A DNA stretch of 64,000 nucleotides from Thalassotalea sp. 1_MG-2023 (GCF_030546745.1 NZ_JAUOPD010000012.1:55099-119098); one strand, 5' to 3'; shown: positions 47,100-57,003, numbered from the stretch's first letter. Program-made: numbers and translations. The notes: generated by a model from the sequence alone, not told the origin.

Positions 47100-48170
47100 A
47101 TGACAATGAAAATTGCTCCTGGCGTGATCACCGGATCGCAAGTTCAACAAGTATTTGCTCAGGCAAAAGCAGAACAATATGCCTTACCGGCAGTAAATGT
47201 GGTAAGTACATCATCTATTAATGCGTGTTTAGAAGCTGCTGCCAACGCTCAATCACCGCTTATTATTCAATTATCTCATGGTGGTGCAGGCTTTTTTGTC
47301 GGTAAAGGTATTAAATTAGAAGGGCATCAAGCTGCCATTCAAGGTGCGATAGCTGCTGCTAAATATGTTCATCAAATGGCCGAGTTTTATGGCGTAGCAG
47401 TCATGCTACATACTGATCATGCAGCGCGTAATTTATTACCTTGGATAGACGGGTTACTTGACGCCTCTGTGTCGTTCTATGCACAAACAGGAAAACCGCT
47501 GTTTAGCTCACATATGATTGATTTATCTGCGGAACCTATAGCAGATAATATTGCCGTGTGTGCTGAGTATTTGGTGCGTATGAAAGCGTTAGGCATGACC
47601 TTAGAAATCGAGTTAGGCTGCACAGGTGGTGAAGAAGATGGTGTAGATAATAGCCACCTTGATAATTCTGCTCTTTACACCCAACCAGAAGATGTTGCCT
47701 ATGCTTTTGATAAATTAAGCCAAGTAAGTGATCAATTTACCATTGCAGCTTCATTTGGCAATGTACATGGTGTGTACAAACCGGGTAACGTGCAATTAAC
47801 GCCTGTTATTTTGAAAAATTCACAAGCGTATGTAGCTGAAAAATTTAATTTATCTACTAAGCCGCTAGACTTTGTTTTTCATGGTGGTTCTGGTTCAGAT
47901 CTAAAAGATATTCGTGAATCAATAAGCTACGGTGTCGTGAAAATGAATATTGATACAGATACGCAATGGGCGACTTGGGCAGGGATAAAAAATTACTATG
48001 CAACGCATCGTGATTACTTAACAGCTCAAATAGGGAACCCCGAAGGGCAAGACAAACCCAATAAAAAGTATTATGACCCTCGTGTTTGGTTACGCAAAGC
48101 TGAATTAAGCATGGTAGATCGTCTAGAGCAAACGTTTTCTGATCTTAATTGTATCAATAGAAATATCTAG
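47100..48170 (+). CDS. fbaA: Class II fructose-bisphosphate aldolase
   Basis: 356 residues of the zinc-dependent FBP aldolase family (about 358 usual). The zinc-site motif is VMLHTDHAARNLLPW; most FbaA enzymes have LHTDHCAKK here, so C-K-K is replaced by A-R-N. Other motifs: EIELGCTGGEEDGVD and FVFHGGSGS. It could feed glyceraldehyde-3-phosphate into gluconeogenesis during growth on alginate. It lies 3 bp after eda. Confidence 0.88.
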   Translation: MTMKIAPGVITGSQVQQVFAQAKAEQYALPAVNVVSTSSINACLEAAANAQSPLIIQLSHGGAGFFVGKGIKLEGHQAAIQGAIAAAKYVHQMAEFYGVAVMLHTDHAARNLLPWIDGLLDASVSFYAQTGKPLFSSHMIDLSAEPIADNIAVCAEYLVRMKALGMTLEIELGCTGGEEDGVDNSHLDNSALYTQPEDVAYAFDKLSQVSDQFTIAASFGNVHGVYKPGNVQLTPVILKNSQAYVAEKFNLSTKPLDFVFHGGSGSDLKDIRESISYGVVKMNIDTDTQWATWAGIKNYYATHRDYLTAQIGNPEGQDKPNKKYYDPRVWLRKAELSMVDRLEQTFSDLNCINRNI

Positions 48171-48251
48171 GGTGTGATTGACGGCTAAATATGAGTGCCC
48201 GTATATGACCATGAAGTTTACCGGCACTCAATATCGATTAAGGTGCTTGCA

Positions 48252-49082
48252 ATGAGAAAATCTGCAATTGTTTGCTGTTTTAGTGTTTTAAGTGCCTGTG
48301 CAACGTCGCAACACAGTACGTGGTTGTTAGTTGATGATTTTGAACAAGGTCTGACTAATTGGCATAAAGTTGATACTCAAAACAATACAAAGCCGTTTAT
48401 AGAAAACCCACAAGTCACTGAAATTCGACGTGAAAAAACCAATCATTTTTTGATTAAAAAACCAGCAAAAGATGGTGTTATTGGTAATCGAAAGGCGTTA
48501 ACGTTTAAAGCGCTACCTGTGCCTGTTAATGTGGGCGAAACCTTTACGTTTTATACTCGCATACAGGTTGAGCGTTTTCCAAATAATCATGCTTTTGGGT
48601 TAAGTAATTTAACGCCAGATGAAATTGTAAAAGCCGGATATAATGCCTTTGAACCAACATTAAGAGTTACTGATAAAGCAGAATCTAATGGCCATAAAAA
48701 TACTGGCGCATTAATGGTTAAGATATCCAGTAACGATAAATACCGTCAATATGATAATATTCAACATTACGCGCAACAGCGTGATGCTAAGCCATTAGTG
48801 GCGAAGCAATGGTATCAAATTTGGTATGTGGTCAATAATGCTTTAAAAATACACGGTGGACAAACATATCGTGTTTATGTGCAAGGCGGTGAGTTTGTAA
48901 AACAAACCTTGGTGTATGAAAAAGCTGACTTTCGTATGCAACGAGAGCAGCCGTTAATTAGCTTTTTGGCAAATTGTAATACTGGCCCACTTAAGCAACC
49001 TTACGGTAATGGTGGGCTGGCATTCGATGATATCTTTATGATTAAAGGTGTTAATTTATCAAACCCAACCAATATGCGTTAA
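48252..49082 (+). CDS. Lipoprotein of the alginate locus, predicted beta-jelly-roll
   Basis: 276 residues from ATG 48252, behind AAGG. The lipobox is CFSVLSACATS (Cys about 16). The body is beta-rich: LLVDDFEQGLTNWHKVDTQN at the start and NGGLAFDDIFMIKGVNL at the end, a pattern of lectin-like jelly-roll domains. No lyase motif is visible. I infer a binding or lyase-like role in alginate use from its position at the end of the gene run. Function unknown. Confidence 0.65.
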   Translation: MRKSAIVCCFSVLSACATSQHSTWLLVDDFEQGLTNWHKVDTQNNTKPFIENPQVTEIRREKTNHFLIKKPAKDGVIGNRKALTFKALPVPVNVGETFTFYTRIQVERFPNNHAFGLSNLTPDEIVKAGYNAFEPTLRVTDKAESNGHKNTGALMVKISSNDKYRQYDNIQHYAQQRDAKPLVAKQWYQIWYVVNNALKIHGGQTYRVYVQGGEFVKQTLVYEKADFRMQREQPLISFLANCNTGPLKQPYGNGGLAFDDIFMIKGVNLSNPTNMR

Positions 49083-49125
49083 GTTGATAAAAACACTAGC
49101 TTATTTGTTACTGTTTTAACAAATG

Positions 49126-49872
49126 CTAAGAGAATAAAATTCCACCATTAATATCAACACAGTTTCCTGTCATGTAGCTAGCGTTTTGGCTAGAAAGGAA
49201 CGTTACCAATTTAGCAACTTCATCTGCTTGACCTTCTCGTTTAATAGCGGTGGCACTGGCGACATTTTGACGTACTTCGTTTTTAGTAAACGTATCATGA
49301 AACCCAGTACTTATCATGCCAGGGCAGACACAATTAACTCTAATATCTGGCCCTAATTCTTTCGCTAAACCTCGGGTAAATGACATCACAGCACCTTTTG
49401 ATGTTGCATAGGCTACAGCACCCGGACCACCACCGTCACGGCCAGCTTGAGAAGCAAAGGTAACAATAGAACTGCCAGCAGGCATATGCGGGATACATGC
49501 TTTTGCCATCATAAATAATGAGGTCAAATTTACTGACATAACTTTATTCCAGTGTTCAAGGGACATTTCACTGAGTTTTACGCGATCTATTAGTCCGCCT
49601 GATACGTGCACCAATGTGTCAATACGGCCATAAGTGTCAACGGCCTGTTGAACAACGAGGTTTACTGCCTCAGGTTGGGTTAAATCCGCTTTTATCGCGA
49701 TGGCTTCACTACCTAACTGAGTGATTTCATCAACAACTTGCATTGCACTGTCTTTACTTGAATGATAGGTGAATAGAATTTTTGCCCCTTGTTTAGCAAA
49801 ATCAATAGCACAAGCTTTACCAATATCTCTACCGCCGCCAGTAATAACGACTACCTTACGTTCATCAGACAT
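49126..49872 (-). CDS. Short-chain dehydrogenase/reductase, second candidate DEH reductase
   Basis: 248 residues. The cofactor motif TGGGRDIGKACAIDF is at residues 11-25, and the catalytic Tyr-x-x-x-Lys is in AYATSKGAVM. SDRs reduce DEH to KDG in Sphingomonas (A1-R type), so this could be the NAD(P)H-dependent DEH reductase of this locus or serve a related uronate. It lies between the alginate genes and the second receptor, on the minus strand. Confidence 0.88.
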   Translation of the reverse strand: MSDERKVVVITGGGRDIGKACAIDFAKQGAKILFTYHSSKDSAMQVVDEITQLGSEAIAIKADLTQPEAVNLVVQQAVDTYGRIDTLVHVSGGLIDRVKLSEMSLEHWNKVMSVNLTSLFMMAKACIPHMPAGSSIVTFASQAGRDGGGPGAVAYATSKGAVMSFTRGLAKELGPDIRVNCVCPGMISTGFHDTFTKNEVRQNVASATAIKREGQADEVAKLVTFLSSQNASYMTGNCVDINGGILFS

Positions 49873-49934
49873 AAATATTTCCTCAAATAGTGAAGTGAAA
49901 AATAAATGATGGTTATTAACTTTAAAATTGCTAT

Positions 49935-49967
49935 AAAAAAGGCCTTCATGTTGAAGGCCTTTACATT
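49935..49967 (-). terminator. Terminator after the second TonB-dependent receptor
   Basis: On the minus strand AAAGGCCTTCA and TGAAGGCCTTT form a perfect stem of about 11 bp with a 3-base loop and a T run. Confidence 0.88.
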
Positions 49968-49975
49968 CGTTTTAT

Positions 49976-52960
49976 TTAGAATTTATAACTTGCACCGAAG
50001 GTAATACGGCGGTCTGTCAAACCTTGGTAGCATAATAGCGCACCTTCGCTGACACATGACTGTTTAATGTCAGATTCAGTAAGGTTTACAGCTTCAATGC
50101 CAATATTTAATTGCTCATTAACATTGTAGTTTATGCTTGCATTAAGTTGACCTCTGTCTTCTTGTACCACAGGAAATCCCCATGGGAAGCTACTTGTACT
50201 ACCGAAATCTGTAGAACGGTATGCTTCACGCCATGTGTAACGCATTCTAGCAGAAAGGTCATATTTTTCGTAATACAGGGTGAAGTTATAAGCGTTTTCA
50301 GATAAATCGATTAGCGATTGTTTTGCTGTTACTTCAATATCACTGATACCTGTCGTTGCTGCAAATACTGCATTTGCTCTACTTGTAGCGCTATCTACAG
50401 ATTCACCACCAGAGAATTTTTGAATGGTATAGTTAGCAAGAAAGCCAAAACCAGATGCCCAACCAAGTTCTTCTTCAAAGCTTGAAAGGTCATATTGAAT
50501 GGCCATTTCAATACCTTCTTGTGTTGTTTCAGCAGTATCATTAATGGTTGTTGACCAAGGTACACAAACACCTACACCACCACTAGGGCCAAATACATTC
50601 ACATCAGCAATTGGGTTCCAAGTGCCGCCTTGTTCACAATCTGGGCCTGTTGTGTCGCGGTAGCCGGTATTTGGGTCTTCAAAAGGGTCTTCTTGTTGAC
50701 CAACGTGTAAATCTTTACGAGTTTTATGAAAATAACCAATGCTTACCACGCTAGATTCAGCAAAATACCAATCTGCTGAGATATCAAAAGAAGTTACTTC
50801 TTCTGGCTCTAGCCCTGGATTACCGACTGAAACAGCTGGATTTGGACTGGTGCTATAGGTTACAGATGTCGATAGGTCATTAAAGTTAGGACGACGAATG
50901 TCTTTACCCCATGAGGCGCGCATCATAACATCTTCGGTGAGATCTGCTACTATGTTAACCCGTGGCAGCAAGAAGTCATAGTTACCTTTTTTGGTTTCTT
51001 GTGTAACAACACTATTGCCATTTGCATCTTCAGTAATTGAATTACCTAAAGATTCAATATCGGTTTCAATATAACGAAGACCAAAGTTACCGCGGATGTA
51101 GTCAGTTTCAAAATTTAACTGAGCGTATAGTGCACTAGTGGTTTCTTCAATATCAAAAAATGCACTAACACCTGAGGTTGGTTCGTTTAACGGATTTGAA
51201 CCGCCATGTGCTTGAATAGCTGAAGCTAATGTTTCAAATACATAATCAGGATCAGAAGCCACTAACTCAGGATCAACAATCAAATAATCTTTAACAAATA
51301 ATTCACGACCATCAGCATCACCAAAATTACTTGGTCCTGCTGTTAAAATGTCTGCAAATAGAGACCCTCTAGGGCTGTCATCCATTGAACGTAGGCCAAG
51401 ATTTGAGCGAACTTGATCTGTCATACTGCTTGCTTTGCTGTAACGAATACCAAAATCTACCGATGAGATAGCATTCCAATATAAGTCATAAGTAAAGTCA
51501 GCACGAAATGCATCTTCTGTATTTTCAGTTTGATCATTCGCAATTTGCACATCTCGAAGCACTACATTTTCTGGATTGAGCATATCAGCAACGGTTGGTG
51601 CATGATCAGCGCCGTAAGCAATGCCGAAAGCCAATGAACCACCGGTTAAATCATATGCAAAAGGAACGCTGTTATCATTTGAACCGCCGGCGTCTAATGG
51701 CGCATTTGGATTGATAAAGTTTAATGTCGTATTGATTCGTGGGTTGGTAGAGTCAGAACGTGATGTTGAAAGCTCAACTTTCGCAAATAAACTTTCACCT
51801 TGCCATTCTCCACCAATACTGAAGATTTCACTTTTGGTCACACGTGAATTCGTATCACCTGAAAAACGTAAATTTGGATCATCATCGTCATCTGCTAAGT
51901 CTACAGGTATGACGCCTTTTACTGCGGCTTGAATACTGCCTAAATCGACGCCATCAAGGGTACCAAAATTAACCATCTCAAAATCGCTTGGTATTGAGAT
52001 GTTATTTAGACTACTAACACCTGAAGCTTGTACTCTAGTACTTTCTTCTTTTCTGTCTTGATCGTTAACAACAGCATCAAACCAAAATCGAGTGTTTGCA
52101 GTTGGTGCCCATTCTAAGGTACCAACTAGGTTGAGTGTTTCATATTCATAATTGTCTTGATCTTGGTTTAAAAACTGAATGGGTAAAAAATCAAAATCTT
52201 GCGCACTAGCTGCTCCGCTGTCAGCAGCGATAATATTGTCACGATCGGCACGAGGGCGAAATGCGGATACATCTTGCTCTGCATAGCTTGCACTGATAAC
52301 GAGTCCGACTTTACCGTTGTCAGTATCCCAGTTGTCGCCAAAGGTGCCAGAAAGTCTTGGTTTTACGCCGTCTGTTGAAAGGCTGCTTTCTTCACCTTGA
52401 ATTCTAAATGCAGCTAATGTTTCATCAAGTTGAAGTGGTCGAATTGTTCTTAAATTTATTGTGCCACCAACTGAACCTTCAACAGTTTTTGCTTCTGGCG
52501 CTTTAATAATCTCAACACCAGCAATAATTGAAGCAGAAACATCTTCGAAATTAATACCACTTCGACCTGCGCCAGAACCAACGGTAGAAACGCCATTAAT
52601 TTCCGTGCGGTTTGCATTAGTACCACGTATCTGTACACCCGTACCAACACCAGCTGAACGCGTAATTTGAATACCTGTAACATTCTCTAGCACTTCAGCT
52701 AAGTTTTGATCAGGTAACTTACCAATATCTTCGGCTTCAATTATTTCGACTAAACTGTCAGCTGAACGTTTTTGTGCTAATGCACTTGCTAACGAACTTC
52801 TAATACCTGTTACTTCAATTACTTCGACCTGATCAGCTTTAGATTGCTGTTCACTTTCTTCTGCTTGAACTGGTACTGTTAGCATTGCAGCTAAAGCTGC
52901 ACCATAAAGAGGTAAGTTGCGCTTCTGGCGTATTACCGCACTTATACCGTTAAGTTTCAT
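49976..52960 (-). CDS. TonB-dependent receptor, second of the alginate locus
   Basis: About 995 residues from ATG 52960, chosen because GGGAGACAATG gives a good ribosome site; the frame could extend to 53008, across the operator. The signal peptide ends near VPVQAEE. The plug has VIEVTGIRSSLASALAQKRS and LPDQNLAEVLENVTGIQITR, and the barrel ends in RRITFGASYKF. The perfect palindrome at 52995-53009 lies 35 bp upstream, consistent with control by the FadR-type regulator. Alginate oligomers are the inferred substrate. Confidence 0.93.
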   Translation of the reverse strand: MKLNGISAVIRQKRNLPLYGAALAAMLTVPVQAEESEQQSKADQVEVIEVTGIRSSLASALAQKRSADSLVEIIEAEDIGKLPDQNLAEVLENVTGIQITRSAGVGTGVQIRGTNANRTEINGVSTVGSGAGRSGINFEDVSASIIAGVEIIKAPEAKTVEGSVGGTINLRTIRPLQLDETLAAFRIQGEESSLSTDGVKPRLSGTFGDNWDTDNGKVGLVISASYAEQDVSAFRPRADRDNIIAADSGAASAQDFDFLPIQFLNQDQDNYEYETLNLVGTLEWAPTANTRFWFDAVVNDQDRKEESTRVQASGVSSLNNISIPSDFEMVNFGTLDGVDLGSIQAAVKGVIPVDLADDDDDPNLRFSGDTNSRVTKSEIFSIGGEWQGESLFAKVELSTSRSDSTNPRINTTLNFINPNAPLDAGGSNDNSVPFAYDLTGGSLAFGIAYGADHAPTVADMLNPENVVLRDVQIANDQTENTEDAFRADFTYDLYWNAISSVDFGIRYSKASSMTDQVRSNLGLRSMDDSPRGSLFADILTAGPSNFGDADGRELFVKDYLIVDPELVASDPDYVFETLASAIQAHGGSNPLNEPTSGVSAFFDIEETTSALYAQLNFETDYIRGNFGLRYIETDIESLGNSITEDANGNSVVTQETKKGNYDFLLPRVNIVADLTEDVMMRASWGKDIRRPNFNDLSTSVTYSTSPNPAVSVGNPGLEPEEVTSFDISADWYFAESSVVSIGYFHKTRKDLHVGQQEDPFEDPNTGYRDTTGPDCEQGGTWNPIADVNVFGPSGGVGVCVPWSTTINDTAETTQEGIEMAIQYDLSSFEEELGWASGFGFLANYTIQKFSGGESVDSATSRANAVFAATTGISDIEVTAKQSLIDLSENAYNFTLYYEKYDLSARMRYTWREAYRSTDFGSTSSFPWGFPVVQEDRGQLNASINYNVNEQLNIGIEAVNLTESDIKQSCVSEGALLCYQGLTDRRITFGASYKF

Positions 52961-52994
52961 CATTGTCTCCCACATATTCTTTATATTTATAATT

Positions 52995-53009
52995 TTTGGT
53001 ATTACCAAA
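52995..53009. promoter_or_regulatory. Operator-like palindrome TTTGGTATTACCAAA
   Basis: A perfect 15-base palindrome with 7-base arms, 35 bp before the receptor start. It differs only in the centre base from the site at 28874-28888. Confidence 0.72.
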
Positions 53010-53413
53010 GAGGTGTTTGTTTTTAAATCCTCTGGCTATATTTTATAGTTTAAATAGTAACCAATAACAAGGGGTATTTTTTAGTTGTTTTGCTTATTGG
53101 TAATACAATGTGGCTATACATTATGGGTGGTAAGTCTTAGCTTAAAATCATTTTTTTTATTTATATGTGTTATTAGCTTTTGATTATAGTCAGCGGGGAA
53201 ACACATATTAAAAAGAGTAAAAAGTTGATGTTGGTCTATCAATTTTGGAGGGAGGATTAGAAATCATATTGTTTAATAATGATTTTTTGGCATTACCATT
53301 CTGTTGCTTTATTGTTAATCATACTGATAAAGTGAAAACTTCTATAATAAAATGCCGTTCACAAATGAGAACGGCATGATGTTTTATTTTGTTGAAATGT
53401 GCGTGATAGGTAT
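53010..53413. promoter_or_regulatory. Upstream region of the second receptor
   Basis: 404 bases without a gene. A further near-operator TTGGTAATACAA lies at 53098-53109 and a weaker TTGGCATTACCATT at about 53287-53300. A minus-strand hairpin for the next operon is at 53352-53377. Confidence 0.55.
53345..53377 (-). terminator. Terminator of the chemoreceptor-porin-binding protein operon
   Basis: ATGCCGTTC and GAACGGCAT form a 9-bp stem with an 8-base loop. On the minus strand it is followed by TTTATTATAG, downstream of the stop at 53414. Confidence 0.75.
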
Positions 53414-53824
53414 TTATTTTATAACTTTAACCGAATCGTTCACTTTTTCGCTTGAGATATAACCTATCGCATTAGGGTTTGTTGCTACAAAGGCGATAAT
53501 TTCATCATCTGATGATAACTCCTTAGGCGGTTTTCCTTTGCCTGTAAAGATGAGTTTCGACCAATAGGCCTTCATTTGCGATTTGTTTTTACCAATAAGC
53601 TTATCTTCAAACTCTTTACGAACACCATTACCATATTTGGTGTTAACAGGTTCAACAGAGTTACCATTGGCATAGGATTTATTTTTCCCTAAAAATATTC
53701 GACTGATATCGTTCTCGCTGATCTCGCTAGTGTTACTTGGATTTACAATGACAGCAACATCGCCAAAGGAGGTAAAACTTAAGGTTGATAAATAAACAAC
53801 CATACATGTTTTTAATAATTTCAT
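53414..53824 (-). CDS. Small periplasmic phosphate-binding-like (PstS-type) protein
   Basis: 136 residues with a signal peptide (residues 1-21). The body matches the short single-lobe relatives of phosphate-binding proteins: VAVIVNPSNTSEISENDISR, IFLGKNKSYANGNSVEPVNT and NPNAIGYISSEKVNDSVKVI. Full PstS proteins are about 300 residues, so this cannot form the whole two-lobe site. It is the last gene of an operon after a porin (10 bp) and chemoreceptor, suggesting ligand sensing or an accessory uptake role. Confidence 0.8.
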   Translation of the reverse strand: MKLLKTCMVVYLSTLSFTSFGDVAVIVNPSNTSEISENDISRIFLGKNKSYANGNSVEPVNTKYGNGVRKEFEDKLIGKNKSQMKAYWSKLIFTGKGKPPKELSSDDEIIAFVATNPNAIGYISSEKVNDSVKVIK

Positions 53825-53834
53825 TGCTTGCTCC

Positions 53835-54974
53835 TTAAAAAACCGTTACTAAGGCCATACGAAATAGCCCTGCATCATAACTACTGTCAGTTTCATTTTC
53901 AAAATCTGTATATTCAAATTTTACCGCGGCAGAATCATGAAAGTCATAACGTACGCCAAACGTTAAATAATTTTCCTTTGATATTTGATTGGTTATTATT
54001 TCTTCTGTCGTCCCTTTGAGAAAATCAAGTGTAGGGGCAATACCATAAGGTACGCCTGAAGTGTAGTTTGAGATCGTGTTGTCATCTTTACCATAGGTTA
54101 AGTGTAATAAAATACGGTCAAACTGGTATCCCGCCATTACATAATATGACTCTTCTTCTACAAGTGGTGAGTTGTCAATGTCTAAGTTGGTATATTCACC
54201 AACAATTTGAAGGTTATCAAAATGCATTTGAAAGCCGAACTCAAGAAATGAAGCATCATCTTCTGCAATGTTAGTTTGTTGAGCAATGTCGTTAAACCCT
54301 GCTTGTTGCCATCCGGCAGACAAGGTTTGTAAGTCTGTTAATGGTATAGATACGTCTGCAACAAAGTAACTCGCTCTAAGCGTTAACCAGTCGTATACGA
54401 AAGTAGATGACAAGCCTGTAAGGTCAGTAATATCGGGTTTAACTTGCTGAGAAAATGCTTCAATGTCATCGGTATTTCTGCCATAAATACCATGAAATGT
54501 AGCGTCTACGTTACCAAAAGATGTTGTGTAAATGCCACCAAGCCCATCGAAAGTATCAAAAATTAAATTGTATACACCTTTCGGAGGAGAAATCCACGGG
54601 TAAGCATATGATACATCTAAATAATCAGAATACATGTAAAAGGGCGCACGTTGTCTACCCGCTAGAATCCGAAATTCGTCTGAGGCATCATAGCTCACAT
54701 AAGCCCATTTAAATTCGGGATCCCAGTCATCAGCGCCTTTTGCTGTTAATTGAAGTGTTACACCTAAGCCATTGTCTAAATCACTTGATGCTTGTAAGGC
54801 AAATAATGAGCCTTGTTTAAAATCAAGGTTATCATCAAAGTTATACAGTTGATCTTTACTCGATGTAGTCATGCCGCCTACAACAGAAGCAAATCCATTA
54901 AAGGTGATATCTGCATGTGCTGCTGATGAAGTTAAGGCACTTAACGTAGCCAAACAAATGAATGTTTTTTTCAT
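53835..54974 (-). CDS. Porin-like outer-membrane beta-barrel protein
   Basis: 379 residues with a signal peptide (ending AAHADITFNGFASVV). Alternating beta strands and a terminal Phe (FRMALVTVF) are typical of outer-membrane barrels. Motifs such as FKWAYVSYDASDEFRILAGR, RQRAPFYMYSDYLDVSYAYP resemble those of phosphate-selective or anion porins of marine gammaproteobacteria. It lies 24 bp after the chemoreceptor gene and 10 bp before the phosphate-binding-like gene. Substrate inferred. Confidence 0.82.
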   Translation of the reverse strand: MKKTFICLATLSALTSSAAHADITFNGFASVVGGMTTSSKDQLYNFDDNLDFKQGSLFALQASSDLDNGLGVTLQLTAKGADDWDPEFKWAYVSYDASDEFRILAGRQRAPFYMYSDYLDVSYAYPWISPPKGVYNLIFDTFDGLGGIYTTSFGNVDATFHGIYGRNTDDIEAFSQQVKPDITDLTGLSSTFVYDWLTLRASYFVADVSIPLTDLQTLSAGWQQAGFNDIAQQTNIAEDDASFLEFGFQMHFDNLQIVGEYTNLDIDNSPLVEEESYYVMAGYQFDRILLHLTYGKDDNTISNYTSGVPYGIAPTLDFLKGTTEEIITNQISKENYLTFGVRYDFHDSAAVKFEYTDFENETDSSYDAGLFRMALVTVF

Positions 54975-54998
54975 AATGATTTCCTTTGGTAGTGCGCA

Positions 54999-56618
54999 CT
55001 ACACTTTAAATTGCAGTGCTATTTCTTCAAGTGTTGACGCAAGGTTGGTTAACTCATCACTGACAGAAGCTATTTCAGTGGTTGCATTAGAAGCATCTTG
55101 CGCACATTGCTGAATATCATCAACGTGTTCAACCATAATGGTTGAAATAGAGGTTTGTTGTTGTGTTGAGTTGGCAATTTGATCATTCATTTGTGAAATA
55201 ATATTTATTGCTTCTGTAATTTCTAATAGGCTATTACCTGCTTGATTAGCACTGGTGACGCTACTCTCCACACCTGTAATTGATGTTTCCATGGTGTTCA
55301 CTGCATTACGTGCTGCGCTTTGCAATTGTTCTATCATTTGGTTAATTTGTTCAGTCGATTCTTGCGTACGTGACGCTAACCCTCTTACTTCGTCTGCAAC
55401 AACAGCAAAGCCTCTGCCTTGTTCTCCTGCCCGTGCTGCTTCAATAGCGGCGTTTAGTGCTAATAAATTGGTTTGTTCAGCGATGCCCTTAATCACATCA
55501 AGCACTACATTGACTTTATTAGTATCTTCATTGAGTTGATTAATAATTTCAGAGGATTCTTTTATTACGTCAGACAATTGTCTTATTTCTATCACTGTTT
55601 GATCGACAACATTTTTGCCATTTTCTGCTTCCGAGTTGGCATTTTGTGCAGATGTTACCGCATCAGCAGCATTTGAAGTGATAGTATTAACACTATCACT
55701 CATTTCTTCTACGGATGATTTCGACGCAGAAATACTGTCGTTTTGACGATTAAAAGAATTAATGGTTTCATTAGATAGTCGTTGAATGTTATTCGCGGTA
55801 TTTGCAAGTGGTACCGCAGTGTCTACCACGCGTTTTATTACTCCCTGTAATTTTTCAATAAAATTATTAAACCAAAAAACCAAGTCGCCAATTTCATCTT
55901 GGCTATTAGTTTTTAAGCGAACGGTTAAATCACCGTTATCTTGGGCAATATTTTTTAGTGAAGCGATCACATTTTTCAAGCTGTTACTGATAGAGGAAGT
56001 AATTGGAATTGCAACGCTAAACAATACAAGTATTGTGATCACTCCAATGGTAATACCGATAGTGACAGTAGAAGAAACCTTGCTATTGACGGATTCAAAT
56101 GCCTCGTTAAATGCTTTGTTTTTACTGCTTTTGAATGCTTGTAATTTAGTTTGTAAGGTATTTAGCTTATCTGCCATTGCTGATGAACGTGAACCTAATG
56201 TTTCAAAATCCATACTGCCATCAACCATTTCACTTGATAAGGTAAATGCTTGTTGGTAATAATCTTCGAAATCGCTAACCAGTTGTTTGATGGTTGTTGA
56301 ATGAGCTGGATCAAGGTTAGTCGTTTGTTGAACGTTTTGTCGAAAGTCATCAGCATAACCGTTGGCGGTTTCAAGCATTTCTTGCTCGCCCATGGTAACG
56401 GCATTACCTAATGTTTCTTTTATTTTATCTAAATGGTTTAAAGCAAACTTAGAAGACTCTAAATATTTATATTCAATGGCATAAGCGCGTTCAAGTTGAT
56501 TCACAATTTGCGACATCGCCGTCATACTGGTGATTAAATAAATTAAAAAACCTATAGTGCCTACAATTGGAATCATGAGTATTTTGAATCGAATCGATAG
56601 TTTATTAAGTACAAACAT
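54999..56618 (-). CDS. Methyl-accepting chemotaxis protein with periplasmic sensor
   Basis: 539 residues from ATG 56618 ([20 protein letters not shown]); an upstream ATG at 56681 has no ribosome site. TM1 (about residues 12-34) and TM2 (about 190-215) enclose a helical periplasmic sensor of about 150 residues. HAMP and the signalling domain follow, with [20 protein letters not shown] at its tip. Sitting at the head of an operon with a porin and a binding-protein-like gene suggests it senses the ligand they handle. Confidence 0.92.
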   Translation of the reverse strand: MFVLNKLSIRFKILMIPIVGTIGFLIYLITSMTAMSQIVNQLERAYAIEYKYLESSKFALNHLDKIKETLGNAVTMGEQEMLETANGYADDFRQNVQQTTNLDPAHSTTIKQLVSDFEDYYQQAFTLSSEMVDGSMDFETLGSRSSAMADKLNTLQTKLQAFKSSKNKAFNEAFESVNSKVSSTVTIGITIGVITILVLFSVAIPITSSISNSLKNVIASLKNIAQDNGDLTVRLKTNSQDEIGDLVFWFNNFIEKLQGVIKRVVDTAVPLANTANNIQRLSNETINSFNRQNDSISASKSSVEEMSDSVNTITSNAADAVTSAQNANSEAENGKNVVDQTVIEIRQLSDVIKESSEIINQLNEDTNKVNVVLDVIKGIAEQTNLLALNAAIEAARAGEQGRGFAVVADEVRGLASRTQESTEQINQMIEQLQSAARNAVNTMETSITGVESSVTSANQAGNSLLEITEAINIISQMNDQIANSTQQQTSISTIMVEHVDDIQQCAQDASNATTEIASVSDELTNLASTLEEIALQFKV

Positions 56619-56751
56619 TAAATTTATTTTCCATAGTGAATAGCGAATATATCGCCTTATATAGTTGATTGTAGTAGCCATTTTAAAAAATGCGAATGAT
56701 GTGTTTTTTTTAATACATTTATTATAACTTTTACTAGAAGAGCTTTAATGC

Positions 56752-57003
56752 ATGGCAAAACCTAATACGAAAGGACCAAGCAGAACCGTTGATATTTTTT
56801 GTGCTGCTTGTCAGTGCAAATTGTTTAAATACAGAAAAGGCGGAAAAGGAGCGCTAATAAAGTGCTTTATGGAACGAATCGCGCAAGATCATACAGAAAG
56901 GTTAGGTGAATGCCCTCAATGCCATCAAACATTTGCAAGAGAAGCGATAATTCGAGGAGTACCTGCACTAAAAATTATTGGTAATAAGGTTCGCTGTAAA
57001 TAG
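56752..57003 (+). CDS. Small zinc-ribbon protein of unknown function
   Basis: 83 residues, basic. Two cysteine pairs (CAACQCK at about 17-23 and CPQCH at about 54-58) with Cys43 between look like a zinc ribbon. No known family is recognised. It is followed by a separate gene for a dienelactone hydrolase-like protein. Confidence 0.6.
   Translation: MAKPNTKGPSRTVDIFCAACQCKLFKYRKGGKGALIKCFMERIAQDHTERLGECPQCHQTFAREAIIRGVPALKIIGNKVRCK

Noticed and set aside
55786..56259. 157-codon plus-strand open frame
   Set aside because: Antisense to the chemoreceptor coding region; Ser/Leu/Ile-rich shadow frame.
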